From Palaemon carinicauda (taxonomy: Eukaryota > Arthropoda > Malacostraca > Decapoda > Palaemonidae), in assembly GCF_036898095.1 (NCBI RefSeq), contig NC_090750.1, positions 83,831,447-83,895,446 of the forward strand: DNA of 64,000 nt. Reading direction: 5' to 3'. Positions 48,409 through 60,200 of the stretch are shown piece by piece (position 1 is the first letter of the stretch; the number at the start of each line of letters is the position of its first letter). Below the pieces are notes generated by a model that searched no databases, was not told where the DNA came from, and was given only the letters and a program-made list of their open reading frames with translations. The position numbers and the translations under genes are program-made.

Positions 48409-49154
48409 TTTGGCTTCCTTCTAAAATCCTAAAGAGAAAAAATATCAGCCATTAACCAAAATGATGGTAAGCAGACATGATAAGTTAATAATGTACACAG
48501 TTTCATAAACAAAAGTTGAAAGACCACAAAGTTTCTTTCACATTCAAGTTATTTATGGTTTCAAAATATAAAGAATTTTTATAATCAAATCTAACATATC
48601 TATACATATTCTATTTTCAAGTTGTTTCTACTTGAAGCTTTGTCAGCTTCTACCCCAAAATAAAAATCTCCCGTTCTCTCTCCACTCTGTGAACCTCGAG
48701 GCTATCTAGCAGTTGAGAGAAACTAGCTAGTCGATGATACAACATACAGAATTAGCTCCTACTTTTCAGTTAATAAAGTTGAAAACCCGATTGTTAGTCT
48801 CTTAACGTCTCTGATCAGAGGGGAGGAGGGGAGCAGGTAATGAATATCAAGCGAGTATATAAAATAATTTTATCATCAATAATCTTTTTATCTTTAAGAA
48901 TCCCTCCTGGTGTTCAAAGCTGGAATAAAACTTCTAGAATGCTGTGTAGTTTTGAGCCTTACGGTGGAGAAGGCCTCTTTAATGGGAATTTGGGCATGGG
49001 GTGAAGCACTGGGACACGGGAGGCCATTCGCAGTATATATGCAACAGAGAAAACCGCAGACTTAACGTGATTAAATATTCAAGGGGCTAGATGGAAAAAG
49101 GACGGAAAAAATTAGAACAGGCATAGTAAAATACAGAGCCTTTGTATATCAGCG
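48409..49154. other. Non-coding region upstream of PTCD1 exon 1
   Basis: It contains a probable 3' splice site at about 48430 (minus strand CTCTTTAG). No ORF. A 5' untranslated exon is expected upstream but cannot be placed. Confidence 0.4.
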
Positions 49155-49330
49155 GACAGTTCCTCCTGCGTGCATAAAAAATTGGCACCAAGTAACCTAA
49201 ACTTCCTCCCCTAACCTAACCTGCAAGCCATATCCTTCGACCCCCCTTAAGCTGCCGTATTCTTTGTCAGCCGTCATCATACGAACAGGTGATACATACA
49301 TCCCTAAAATATTAAAAGACGGGTGCTACT
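49155..49330 (+). repeat. AACCT-containing dispersed repeat
   Basis: TTCCTCCCCTAACCTAACCTGCAAGCC, then a CCGTATTCTTTGTCAGCCG block resembling CCGTATCTTAGTCGGCG at 52303. Confidence 0.6.
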
Positions 49331-49960
49331 AGGGGTCAAAAGCACTGAAGAAAAGACTTTCAAAGCACCAATGACACCGACCTAGTGCTGTTGAGGTAGC
49401 TTTTAACTAATAATGATACATCAGATTGTCAGTATTTACCATACTTTAACAAAATAGGAGGCTAGTTTTAAAATTTACGAAATACGATTTGGAGTTACCT
49501 TACTAGGAGGGAGGAAGGTTTGGAATCAAACACAGTTGAGACAGGGTAAACTAAAGGTAGTCGACTGTAGAAGGGGGGGGGTCCCCCCGTATGCAAATAG
49601 GTAAGGCTACGACTCTTAAGTTAGGTAAGGTTTGGTGGGAAACCTTATGTTGGGTAGTGTTTAGGTGTTTGTTCCCATTTTATTTTATTTTTTTCATAAT
49701 TTTGAAGTATTACAATCGATCTGTTCCAACAAACTACAGAGACTCATATTTCGTAAATAGTAAAACTAGCTTCACAATGTCGTATTTCACTCAAAGATAA
49801 ACATAAAGAAAAACGATTTGATAAGTTTACGCCTGTCTACCCCAATGGTTTCATTGTATATTATTACAACACAATAGTTTACCAATTAATAATGCACATA
49901 ACCACAAACGTCAAATAATTTAGTAGTTTCCTAAAAATTCTCTGCAGGAGCAAGTTCAGG

Positions 49961-49969
49961 ACTTCCGGT
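49961..49969 (-). promoter_or_regulatory. ETS-type motif ACCGGAAGT between the two divergent genes
   Basis: The minus strand reads ACCGGAAGT, the consensus for ETS-family factors such as GABP, which often drive mitochondrial-protein genes. It lies 1.55 kb upstream of the PTCD1 start codon and a non-coding first exon is expected in that area. One 9-mer is weak evidence; no start site is visible from sequence alone. Confidence 0.25.
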
Positions 49970-50714
49970 CGGATGGAATAGTTTGCGGCCACTCTATCGA
50001 CTAATAAAAAGTTGCAAAGCTTCTTACTTTATACAATTTTGTGATAAAGTTAAAAAGAAGAGAGTTTTGGGGTTTGGCCGTCATTATACGTAAAACTAAT
50101 TTCTATTTTATCCTTTTCTACAATAGAATAAATTAGGGTAATACCCTGTTAAGTTTTTATCATATTGACTACCTGTCCTAATGTGTGGCATTTTAAAACT
50201 CTTCTTTCAGATTTTGCAACATATCCACTCATATCCTGATCTCTTAATATTTTCAAATTTTGGGCATGAAAATAATTTTCTGTATTTTTCATTCTTCTTT
50301 GCATAAGTAAAAACCACTATTTTGATAGATGGTTGTATGATAAAAGAAATAAAATATTACAAATGGCGGATGAGAGTTGTAGTCAATGAAGCAGCATTCT
50401 GGTATTTCAAAAGGATGAAATATAGATGGATATAGGGCACGCACTATAGCTTCCATTATAATTTAATTAGTAGAGATTTATATAGGTACTCGATTAAAAA
50501 TCGGGTAGCAATGGGAATTGTTGGAGAGATAAAAAAGAATTTTAACGTTATTGTACAAACCTTTAGGTTAAAAACGGGTAGCATAACTGCGCTTTAGTAA
50601 AATCCATTTTACTCTCGCCAGCATTCTCATCTTCCAATTTTAAGAAATATTGTTTTGTTCAGTACTATGAAACTCATAAAGCATATTAAAAACAATTGTA
50701 TCATTCGAATTTTG

Positions 50715-50876
<162 letters not shown>

Positions 50877-50879
50877 TAT

Positions 50880-51020
50880 AAAACGTTAATAAAAACAAGA
50901 GGAAGAGAAATGAGATGAAATATTTTGCCCGAGTGTACCCTCAAGCAAGAGAACTCTACTCCAAGACAGTGGAAGACCATAGCACAGAGGCTAAGGCACT
51001 ACCCAGACTGGTTGGCTGTA
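50880..51020 (+). repeat. Dispersed repeat of unknown class, copy d
   Basis: Shares GTGTACCCTCAAGCAAGAGA, CAAGACAGTGGAAGACCATA and ACAGAGGCTA with 60270-60340. Confidence 0.85.
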
Positions 51021-51853
51021 TTAAAGAATTGAATAAAAGAGTGGGTTAAATCATGCCAGGATGATATATAAAATCAAGGCGAAGGGTCCTAGAGCGATAA
51101 TTGATAGCCCCTAGGATATACAGAGGAAATTAGGATAGAAGGAAAAGTTGCACTTTGGGTAGATTGTAGTAGATGGAATTGCAGTAGTCAAACATGGTAA
51201 TAGCACAGTTAGTTTATCATCATTTCTTTATAAAATACTCATATAGCTACCTCTTGATGAAAACAAATTTCTAAGATGATATCCAGCAGTTTTGACTACA
51301 TTGTTTATTTGAGCATTGAGAGAAAAGTTACAGTTAAGGGATAGGCTACCCCTAGTTCATGAACTTTACTAGATATCTGAATAAAGTTACTATTGCTATC
51401 TATTTGAATGTTGCCCAAGTTTCTTAGGCTGGTTCTCCTTCCAATCTCCATAAACTTAGTTTTATTTTCATTTAGTTTTAGTTATTTACTAGTAAAAATA
51501 GTTTTAAAGTTTCAACAGTATCATTAATGTCATTCATGGAGAAGTAAAATGTTTCCTTGGTAGTGATCTTAGAGAATTAAGAATATATGACACGTGTTAT
51601 GATTGATAAACCTAAAAAGAATGTAGAAACCCATAATGGAGTGGAGATATAAAAGATGCGTTGTAAAGGTCAAACCTCCCTTCATACTACGACAGCGACC
51701 AATGAAAGCCGCTTTCTTCATACTTCACGAAATTTTAGTTCAATAGGTAAAGTGTCTTTTATTTCACATTGAATGATATAGTGGCCGTTATATAGTAGTC
51801 AGAAAACATAAGTGAGTGATACATCTTAAATTTATTAGATAAATTTAAAAAAA
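51021..51853. other. Intergenic, degenerate sequence
   Basis: The minus-strand text between 51330 and 51560 (for example a stretch around AGTTTTATTTTCATTTAG) resembles a decayed RT tail but is too broken to call. Nothing else is supported. Confidence 0.35.
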
Positions 51854-52050
51854 CTATACTCAATGTTTTTTAATGAGACGTCTTTGCACAGACTCGCATG
51901 GGTGCCCTTTTAGCTCGGAAAAGTTTCCTACTTTCTGATTGGTTGGACAAAATAATTCTAACCAATCAGCTACTTGGAAACTTTTCCGATCTAAAAGGGC
52001 ATCGCTGCGAGTCAGTGCAAATGCACCTCTTTAAAAAAAATTGAGTATAG
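51854..52050. mobile_element. Short palindromic element (MITE), third family member
   Basis: The ends are CTATACTCAATGTTTTTTAA and TTAAAAAAAATTGAGTATAG. The arms share CTTTTAGCTCGGAAAAGTTTCC and CTGATTGGTT with the other two members. It lies between the two host genes. Confidence 0.85.
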
Positions 52051-52149
52051 AGTATCCTACCTCCTGTAGCAATAAGCTAATAAAATAGGAAGAAGGAAAT
52101 GCTTGTAGGTTAAGTTGCAGCTGGTTAAATATCCTGGTAAATGTATGAT

Positions 52150-52375
52150 GCAGAGCCTTATATATCATTTAGTTCTTCCCGCTGCAAAGAAAATGTATGC
52201 CAAGAAACCTAACCTAACCTAACCTAACCTAACCTATAAGCTGTATCCTCACCTACTTATGTTAACAGGGGGCCTAACGCCCCCCTGCTACCCCCTTATA
52301 CGACCGTATCTTAGTCGGCGATTATCATACATACGGGTGGCCGCTATAATACATACACCCCTATGATACTTTAAT
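52150..52375 (+). repeat. AACCT-containing dispersed repeat with six telomere-like units
   Basis: It holds (AACCT)6 at 52206-52236, then CTGTATCCTCACCTACTTAT and GGGGGCCTAACGCCCCCCTG (an inverted repeat). AACCT is TTAGG on the other strand, the arthropod telomere unit; six units could equally be part of the dispersed repeat. Confidence 0.7.
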
Positions 52376-53104
52376 TTCTAGCCAGATACATGAACCATAT
52401 ATTGAAAGAACTCAGGATTGTATAGTTAGGAGAAATACAATTTACTTCTAAATTTTTCATGTTTAAAGTTAAAGTTGCGGGTTTTTAGGTCTCATATTAA
52501 ATCTTATTGTTGCCGTATACAGTACACCAAAGAAATGTTATCTTCCTCGTGGTTCGATAGTTGTTAGCCGTGAATTAAGTGACAGTTCATGTCAACATCA
52601 ATAGACGTGTAATGTTAAATAAGAGTTAAAAGTTAGGTTAGGTTAGGAGGTTTTTACTTATATTTTTAAATTTTGACCCAAATTTCTATAGGGGCTCCGT
52701 GTCTCCTCCCAAACTGTTTATGTCTACAGTATATCAAACTATTGCATTAATTAAGATGTTATTATAGTAGATGCCTACATTCATCCTTCAAATCTAACAT
52801 CAGTTCGTCAATTTTTTAATGCTTTTAGTTTTGTTACAATCTCTGGTAACATTCCCTACACTTACAATTATTGAATTAAGATAAATGCTAGAGAGAAACA
52901 CGACTCTATTGGATTCATGAATTTGGGCTATAATTTCCAGCACTGCGGTCGGGGAGATCATTCAGTTCTGATATGTGACTGTGGAAAATCCCAGCAGTTG
53001 TTTCATGAAATAAAAGCTGAGGGGGTGGCCAACAAGGTGGATAATATAAATTTGGATTGGAGGTAAAGTAGAAGGATAATAAGTGGGTGTAGCTAGGTGC
53101 TAAA

Positions 53105-53300
53105 GGGATGCAGTAAAAAAGAAATCATATTTGTTCCGACACAAATATCAACCCTTGTTCTTTCCTTACGAGATAGAAATCAGTGCAAGCTGGCATACAA
53201 CTAAAAAATTTTTAAGGTGTCAACAACTGTTTCGGTTCTTACCAGTGGTAGCAGGGAGAAGCACTGCCCCCCCCCCCCCACTCACTCGTACCTTCCTCAC
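53105..53300. repeat. Terminal-repeat fragment of the second DIRS-like family
   Basis: TTTGTTCCGACACAAATATCAACCCTTGTTCTTT and ACTAAAAAATTTTTAAGGTGTCAACAA resemble the ends at 32650-32750 (GTGTCAACAATCC). It stops at a C run near 53280. Confidence 0.5.
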
Positions 53301-53389
53301 TTTGATTTTAGCCATGGTTTAAGACACAAGTCTCCATCCACATTTTGCTGGTTTTTAGTCAATGATCTTTTAGTCTTGGTTTTATTCCT

Positions 53390-53955
53390 GTTATAACTCA
53401 CCAGTGTCTCGAGGATATTTTCCTTGAGTTGAAGACTTGATTAACGTCATGGGTCCAATAACTCTTTAGTTTGGTTAAAGGTGAACTTTAGTTTGCTCTC
53501 GTATCCATGTTGCTCTTTTTCTGTCTCTTAGTGTTACTCCTATAATTATTCTTTCCATAGCTCTTTAAGTTGTAATTAGCTTATATTCTAAGGCTTTAGT
53601 AAGGCTCCAAATTTTTTATGCATAAGTTAATACTGGCAGGACCATCTGATTAAGTACTTTTATTTATAAAGAAAGGGGTAATTTACTTTTCATAATTTCA
53701 TGTTATTTACCAAAAGCGCTCCATCCTATGCTTATTCTTCTTTTGATTTTGGTATCATATCCTGGGGAAACACTTACTGTCTGTCCTAAGTATGTAAATT
53801 TATTAACAATCTCTAGAGGTTTGTCCATAACCCTTATTTGTGGTCTCAGCACTTTCTTTGAACATTATCTTATTTTTACTCATATTCATTTTCAGTCCTA
53901 TATTTCTGCTTTCTCTATTCAAATCTATCGTCTTGAAAGCTATAGCATATGATGT
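53390..53955 (-). pseudogene. LINE reverse transcriptase C-terminal fragment
   Basis: Minus-strand frames read IGLKMNMSKNKIMF, VMDKPLEIVNKFTYLGQTVS, GYDTKIKRRISIGWSAFGK and VLNQMVLPVLTYA. This is the segment after the catalytic motif of RTE-type elements (NxxKTKxMF...FxYLGxxxS...RIxxGWxAF). Several stops. It lies about 150 bases upstream of the YEATS4 start, on the opposite strand. Confidence 0.82.
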
Positions 53956-54110
53956 ATGGTAAAGTAAAAGGAGGTGGAATTTCTGAACTATGTATCTCAT
54001 GAGACATAAAAAATGTGCAATTAATACACACTTTATGCAGCTATGTATAGTAATTCTACATTCAGTGTTGATATTTTCAGATTCCCGTAAGTATATAATC
54101 TTCCAGAACC

Positions 54111-54275
54111 ATGGCACAGGCACAACTCCATCAACCTCCCCAACAGCAGCTGCAACATCCTCCTCAGCAACAACAACAGCAACAGCCTCCAATACAGTTG
54201 CAAACACAGCCACCTCAACCACCAAAAATTCAGCCAGCAACAGACTTTGGACCAGATAGTGGAGGAAGAATAAAG
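54111..54275 (+). CDS. YEATS4: YEATS4/GAS41 coding exon 1 with Gln/Pro-rich N-terminus
   Basis: The ATG at 54111 opens a frame with [13 protein letters not shown], a run of seven Gln and several PP/PQ pairs, then the conserved [11 protein letters not shown]. The donor is AAG|GTAGGC. An acceptor-like TTCCAG four bases before the ATG allows an upstream non-coding exon. The start is the first ATG in this frame near the conserved block; whether residues 1-44 are translated needs transcript evidence. Confidence 0.88.
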
Positions 54276-57200
54276 GTAGGCGAAAACAGTACAGTACAGT
54301 TCTGTATTTTCTTAAATTGATTACTCCGTGCAGTTAAAGACCAGTTATGTTGCCAAAAAATGTGAGGCTCATGGTTTCCAATTTTATCTAGTTGTACCTT
54401 TTGTGTGGAATACTTTTTTTTAAATATTTAACTTAGCCGGTGAATATATAATAGCTGCAACTCTGTTGCTCGACAGACAAAAAACAGTAAAAACTCGCCA
54501 GCGATCGCTATACAGGTTGCGGGTGTGCCCACCAGCGCCAACTGTCGGCCAGATACCATACTCGATGTAAACAAAGACTCATTTTCTTCTCTGTCGACGT
54601 GTCGACAAGACGTACTTTACTCGCTGTTGAAACCTGGAGTTTTTCCCATCATATTTGGTGAAGTACTTTAATTTGGTTTGAGCTTTCGCAGTACAGGTGC
54701 TTTTCTTCAAATAAATCCTTGAACTCTTTTTGGTATCGGATTAATTGTTGATGACTTAGATCGTTTTTTGGAATTCCCCCTTGACCAATTCAAAATGGCT
54801 GACCTTTTACAAGTTCCCAAGTTCAGAAAATGCAATGCTAGGGACTGTCATAGGCGTCTTCCAAAGGCTTCTCTCGACCCTCACACTGTTCCAATTGTCG
54901 GGGTAAAACCTGTCAATTGGAAGATCGGTGTGAGGAATGCGTGGGCCTTTCGGAATTCGATTTTATCGAATTTGAGAAGTATACACGCAGACTAGAGAGA
55001 GATAGGGTAAGGAGAAGTTCTTCTAGGTCGGTAGATTTTTCCTCTCCACATGCCCCTCAACCTAATCCTTCCCCTGTAGTGGTTGTTCCTAACCCCCCTC
55101 CTAGCACTCAGGAACCATCGATGGCAGACATGATGCGTGCTATCCATGCCTTGGGGGAGAGAGTTGAGTCCCTTGCTAGTGACCGCAATCAACTCATGGC
55201 GGACGTAAAGGAACTAAAGTGCCAAAGTGCCGCGGGAAGTGTTAAAGTGCCTAGTGTTTCTCAAAGTGTTGTGAACAGTGTTGCGCTTGAGGGATCGTCT
55301 GTTCGTGCCTGTCGTCCTCCTAGTCCGGGACCTCTTGCAAGCTCCCAAGCCCAGGGGAGAAGCAATGTCGTACGACTCATGGGTTCGAGAGGCCTTGATC
55401 AGCGAACAGACGTTCCCTCTATGGTATCAGGCGTATCTCCCCAAGATCGCCCCTACCAACGTAAGACGAGAGAGCCCGTTTTTACCTCGTCGTCCGAAGG
55501 TGTTTCTCGTAAGAAACCTTGGACCAAGGTCTCACGACCTTTGAAGCGTAAGTCGGTCCCTTCAGGACAAGTCCAACGTCCCGGTTGTAGCCACTGGGTC
55601 AGTTCGGACTCGTTGCCGTCATCTGATGACTGCTCGCCGCCTAAGAGAGGCAAAGCGGTGCCGCCTCAGTCGCTCACCCCGTCTGTTGCCGCACCTGCTG
55701 CCGTAGACCCTAAATGGGTGTTGCTGCAGGACATGCAGTCCAAGCTTGCGTCCTTGATGGAGGACTTCAATGCGGAGAAGGTTGCTGCTGAACCTTCTGG
55801 CCAACAACCATCCAAGCGGTCTGTTGTGCGTCCTGTTGACGCTGAGGTAACTTTCTCGCGTCTACCAGTTGGGGTTGTACCTCCACCGATGCGACCCAGT
55901 GTGGGTTGCCAGCCGCACGTTGACGTTAGGCGACGCACGGAGGTGGTTGTTGACGTTCAGGACGTTCAGCAACCATCAGAGGTGACTTGTTTTGACGCGG
56001 TGCGTCAACCTCCACAACCCGGTATGGTGTTGACTGCACAACCCAGACGGTCTAAACAGTCTCGGGTGGACGCTGTGCGTCCTCGCGCACCCATGGTTGT
56101 TGACAGTTCACAGACTGTGCAGCAGTTCCATGACGCTGCGTCCGGCTCCGTCACGCATGCACCAGTGCGACCGGACTCAGAGAGCCAAACGTTGCCCACT
56201 CCTTTGCCGTTTCCTCATCAGTTTTCGGATGAGGAACTATCAGATGAGGACGTTGCTGAACCACAAGAGGATCAACCTTCAGAACTTGACGAGCCTAAGG
56301 CAACTCAACCATCATTGGACTTTAGAAAAGTCATGGCTGTGTTTAAGGAGTTGTTCCCTGACCACTTTGTTTCTGTGGCTCCTCGTTCGACTAAGAAGAG
56401 TTTAGGAAAGACAGCATTTGCCTTTCCCCCCTCTAAACTCTCGTCTAGATCGAGCGTCTGGTATGCCACGGGAGAAGTTCTCGGCTTGGGAGTTCCTGCC
56501 TCTGCCCAGGGCGACTTCTCAAGTCTTGTAGACTCTCCCCGCCGCCTTGCCATGAGACGCTCGAAGATTTGTTGGTCACCATCGGACCTGGACCACCTTC
56601 TTAAAGGAATATTTAGGGCTTTCGAAGTCTTTAACTTCCTAGACTGGTGCTTAGGAGCCCTGAGCAGGAAAATCTCTTCTGCAGATAAGGATGTTTCCTT
56701 GCTCATTATGTCCTGCATGGACAAGGCCGTCCGTGATGGGTCCAACGAGCTAGCCGCCTCATTCACGTCCGGAGTCCTGAAGAAGCGAGAGTCTCTATGT
56801 TCTTTCCTGTCTGCTGGAGTGACGCCATGCCAAAGATCCGAGCTACTCTTTGCTCCCCTTTCCAAGTGCCTGTTTCCTGAAGTCTTGGTAAAGGAAATTG
56901 CCTTATCTTTAGTTCAGAAGGACACCCACGATCTAGTTGCGTCCTCGGCTCGCAAAGCTCCCCCTTTGCCTACATTGTCTGCTAGACCGAGGATAGACAC
57001 TCCAGCGTCTCGCTTCATTCCGCCCTTTCGTGGCAGAGCCTCCAGCAGAGGAGGTGCTCGTGCCGAAGGGAAGCGAGGGAAGAGGAAAGGATCCAAGTCC
57101 TCTAAGGGCAGAGTCTGACTGCCCACAACTTCAGACAGCAGTAGGAGCCAGACTCAAGAACTTCTGGCAAGCCTGGGAGAAGAGAGGCGCAGATCAACAA

Positions 57201-60200
57201 TCTGTGAAGTTACTCAGAGAGGGGTACAAAATCCCTTTTGTACGCAAACCCCCTCTAGCGACGTCCCCCATCGATCTCTCTCCCAGGTACAGAGAGGAAA
57301 AAAAGAGACAAGCCCTGAAACTGGAAGTGTCTCTTTTGCTAGAGAAGGGAGCGGTGGTCAAAGTCTCGGACCTTCAATCACCGGGGTTTTACAACCGTCT
57401 CTTCCTAGTATCAAAGAAGACAGGAGGGTGGAGACCGGTGCTAGACGTCAGTGCTCTGAATGTCTTTGTCACAAAGACGAAGTTTTCCATGGAGACCACA
57501 AAGTCAGTCTTAGCAGCGGTCAGAAAGGAAGACTGGATGGTCTCGCTAGACCTAAGGGACGCCTACTTCCACATCCCCATTCACTCAGACTCCCAACCTT
57601 TTCTGAGATTCGTCTTCGAAGATGTGGTTTACCAGTTTCGGGCCCTGTGCTTTGGCCTAAGCACAGCTCCTCTCGTATTTACGAGGCTGATGAGGAATGT
57701 GGCCAAATTCCTCCACTTATCGGACATCCGAGCCTCCCTTTATTTGGACGACTGGCTTCTCAGAGCCTCTTCCAGTCGTCGCTGTCTGAAGGATCTCAAG
57801 TGGACTCTAGATCTGACCAAGGAATTGGGACTCCTAGTCAATTTGGAAAAGTCGCAGCTGGTCCCATCCCAAACTATTCTGTATTTAGGGATGGAGATTC
57901 ACAGTCAAGCTTTTCGGGCTTTTCCGTCGGCCCCCAGAATAGATCAAGCCCTACTATCCATCCAGAAGATGCTGAAGAAAGAACGCTGCTCAGTCAGGCT
58001 TTGGATGAGTCTGGTAGGGACGCTGTCATCCCTGGAGCAATTTGTATCACTAGGAAGACTACACCTCCGTCCTCTTCAATTCCATCTGGCTTTTCACTGG
58101 AAAAAGGACAAGACGCTAGAGGCGGTCTCGATCCAGATTTCTGTTCAGATACCCAACCACGTTCTCTTCTCGGACGCATCGGACTTGGGCTGGGGCGCGA
58201 CGCTGGACGGTCGGGAATGCTCAGGTCTGTGGAACTCGAGTCAGAGGAGCATGCATATCAACTGCAAGGAGCTGTTGGCAGTTCATCTGGCCTTGAAAAG
58301 CTTCGAGTATCTCCTTCGAGGCAAAGTGGTGGAAGTAAACTCGGACAACACCACGGCCTTGGCGTACATCTCCAAACAAGGAGGTACCCACTCACTGACG
58401 TTGTACGAGATCGCAAGGGACCTGCTCATCTGGTCAAAAGGTCGAGACATCTCCCTAGTAACGAGGTTCATCCAGGGCGACTTGAACGTCATAGCAGATT
58501 GTCTCAGTCGGAAAGGGCAAGTAATTCCAACCGAATGGACCCTCTACGTCAGCCACACGTAAAGAAGGTACACCAAAGCCTCCACGCTCTTCGTCTGACT
58601 GCCTTCAGACTATCGAAAGACTCTCGAGAGCTAGAGGCTTTTCGAAGGAGGCAGCCAGTGCGATTGCTAGAGCAAGGAGAGCGTCTACCATTAGAGTCTA
58701 CCAATCGAAGTGGGAAGTCTTCCGAGACTGGTGCAAGTCAGTTTCTGTATCCTCGACCAGTACCTCTGTAGCCCAAATAGCTGATTTTCTCTTATACCTG
58801 AGAAAAGGACGATCTCTTTCAGCTCCCACTATCAAGGGCTACAGAAGCATGTTGGCATCGGTCTTCCGGCATAGAGGCTTAGATCTTTCCAACAATAAAG
58901 ATCTGCAAGACCTCCTTAAGTCTTTTGAGACCACTAAGGAGCGTCGTTTGGCTACTCCTGGGTGGAATTTAGACGTGGTACTAAGATTCCTCATGTCAGA
59001 CAGGTTTGAGCCTTTACAGTCAGCCTCCCTGAAAGATCTCACTCTTAAGACTCTTTTCCTGGTATGCTTAGCCTCGGCTAAAAGAGTCAGTGAGATTCAT
59101 GCCTTCAGCAAGAACATCGGATTTTCGTCGGAAAAAGCTACTTGTTCGCTGCAACTTGGTTTTCTAGCCAAAAATGAGCTACCTTCTCGGCCTTGGCCTA
59201 AATCTTTCGATATTCCCAGCTTATCGGAGATCGTAGGCAATGAACTAGAAAGAGTCTTATGCCCTGTTAGAGCTCTTAAGTTCTATTTAGATCGTACTAA
59301 ACCTTTACGAGGCCAATCTGAAGCTTTATGGTGTTCAGTTAAGAAACCATCCTTGCCTATGTCAAAGAATGCTTTGTCATACTTTATCAGATTGTTAATA
59401 CGAGAAGCTCATTCACATCTGAGTGAGGAAGACCGATCTTTGCTTAAGGTTAAGACGCACGAAGTTAGAGCTGTAGCAACTTCCGTGGCCTTTAAGCAAA
59501 ATAGATCTCTGCAAAGTATAATGGACGCAACCTATTGGAGAAGTCGACTTCCTTACCAGGTACCTATTTATTTTGTTTTTGTTATATTGATAACTTCCAA
59601 AATGAAATAAAAACTCTTAGCTTGTACGATGTAAACATATTTAACTGGTCTCTACCCACCTCCTTGGGTGTGAATCAGCTATTATATATTCACCGGCTAA
59701 GTTAAATATTTAAAAATGATATTTTAATTATAAAATAAATTTTTGAATATACTTACCCGGTGAATATATAAATTAAACGACCCTCCCTTCCTCCCCAATA
59801 GAGACGCAGTGGGATGAGAAGAAATTGAGTCTTTGTTTACATCGAGTATGGTATCTGGCCGACAGTTGGCGCTGGTGGGCACACCCGCAACCTGTATAGC
59901 GATCGCTGGCGAGTTTTTACTGTTTTTTGTCTGTCGAGCAACAGAGTTGCAGCTATTATATATTCACCGGGTAAGTATATTCAAAAATTTATTTTATAAT
60001 TAAAATATCATTTTTAGTATCACATATAAGAATTTTTATTATTATTACTGTACGTACTTGCTAAGCTACAACCCTATTTAGAAAAGCAGGATGCTATAAT
60101 CCCAAGGCCTCCAACAGGGAAAAATAGCCCAGTGAGGAAAGAAAATAAGGAAATAGAATACAAAAGAAGTAATTAACAGTAACAAAATTAATATAGATCT

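Larger units (their letters stand above)
54417..60012 (+). mobile_element. DIRS-like retrotransposon, copy 3 (internally deleted)
   Basis: About 5.6 kb in YEATS4 intron 1, same sense as the gene, with end subfamily like copy 2. The left terminal repeat is at 54417-54590, the right at about 59815-60012, and the ICR at 59676-59770. It is roughly 1 kb shorter than copies 1 and 2 because of separate deletions in gag, in the RT thumb, across the methyltransferase and in the recombinase C-terminus. It also has a 4-base loss near 54890. Confidence 0.9.

Noticed and set aside
52206..52236. The AACCT run as evidence of a chromosome end.
   Set aside because: Only six units, embedded in a dispersed repeat and flanked by genes on both sides.
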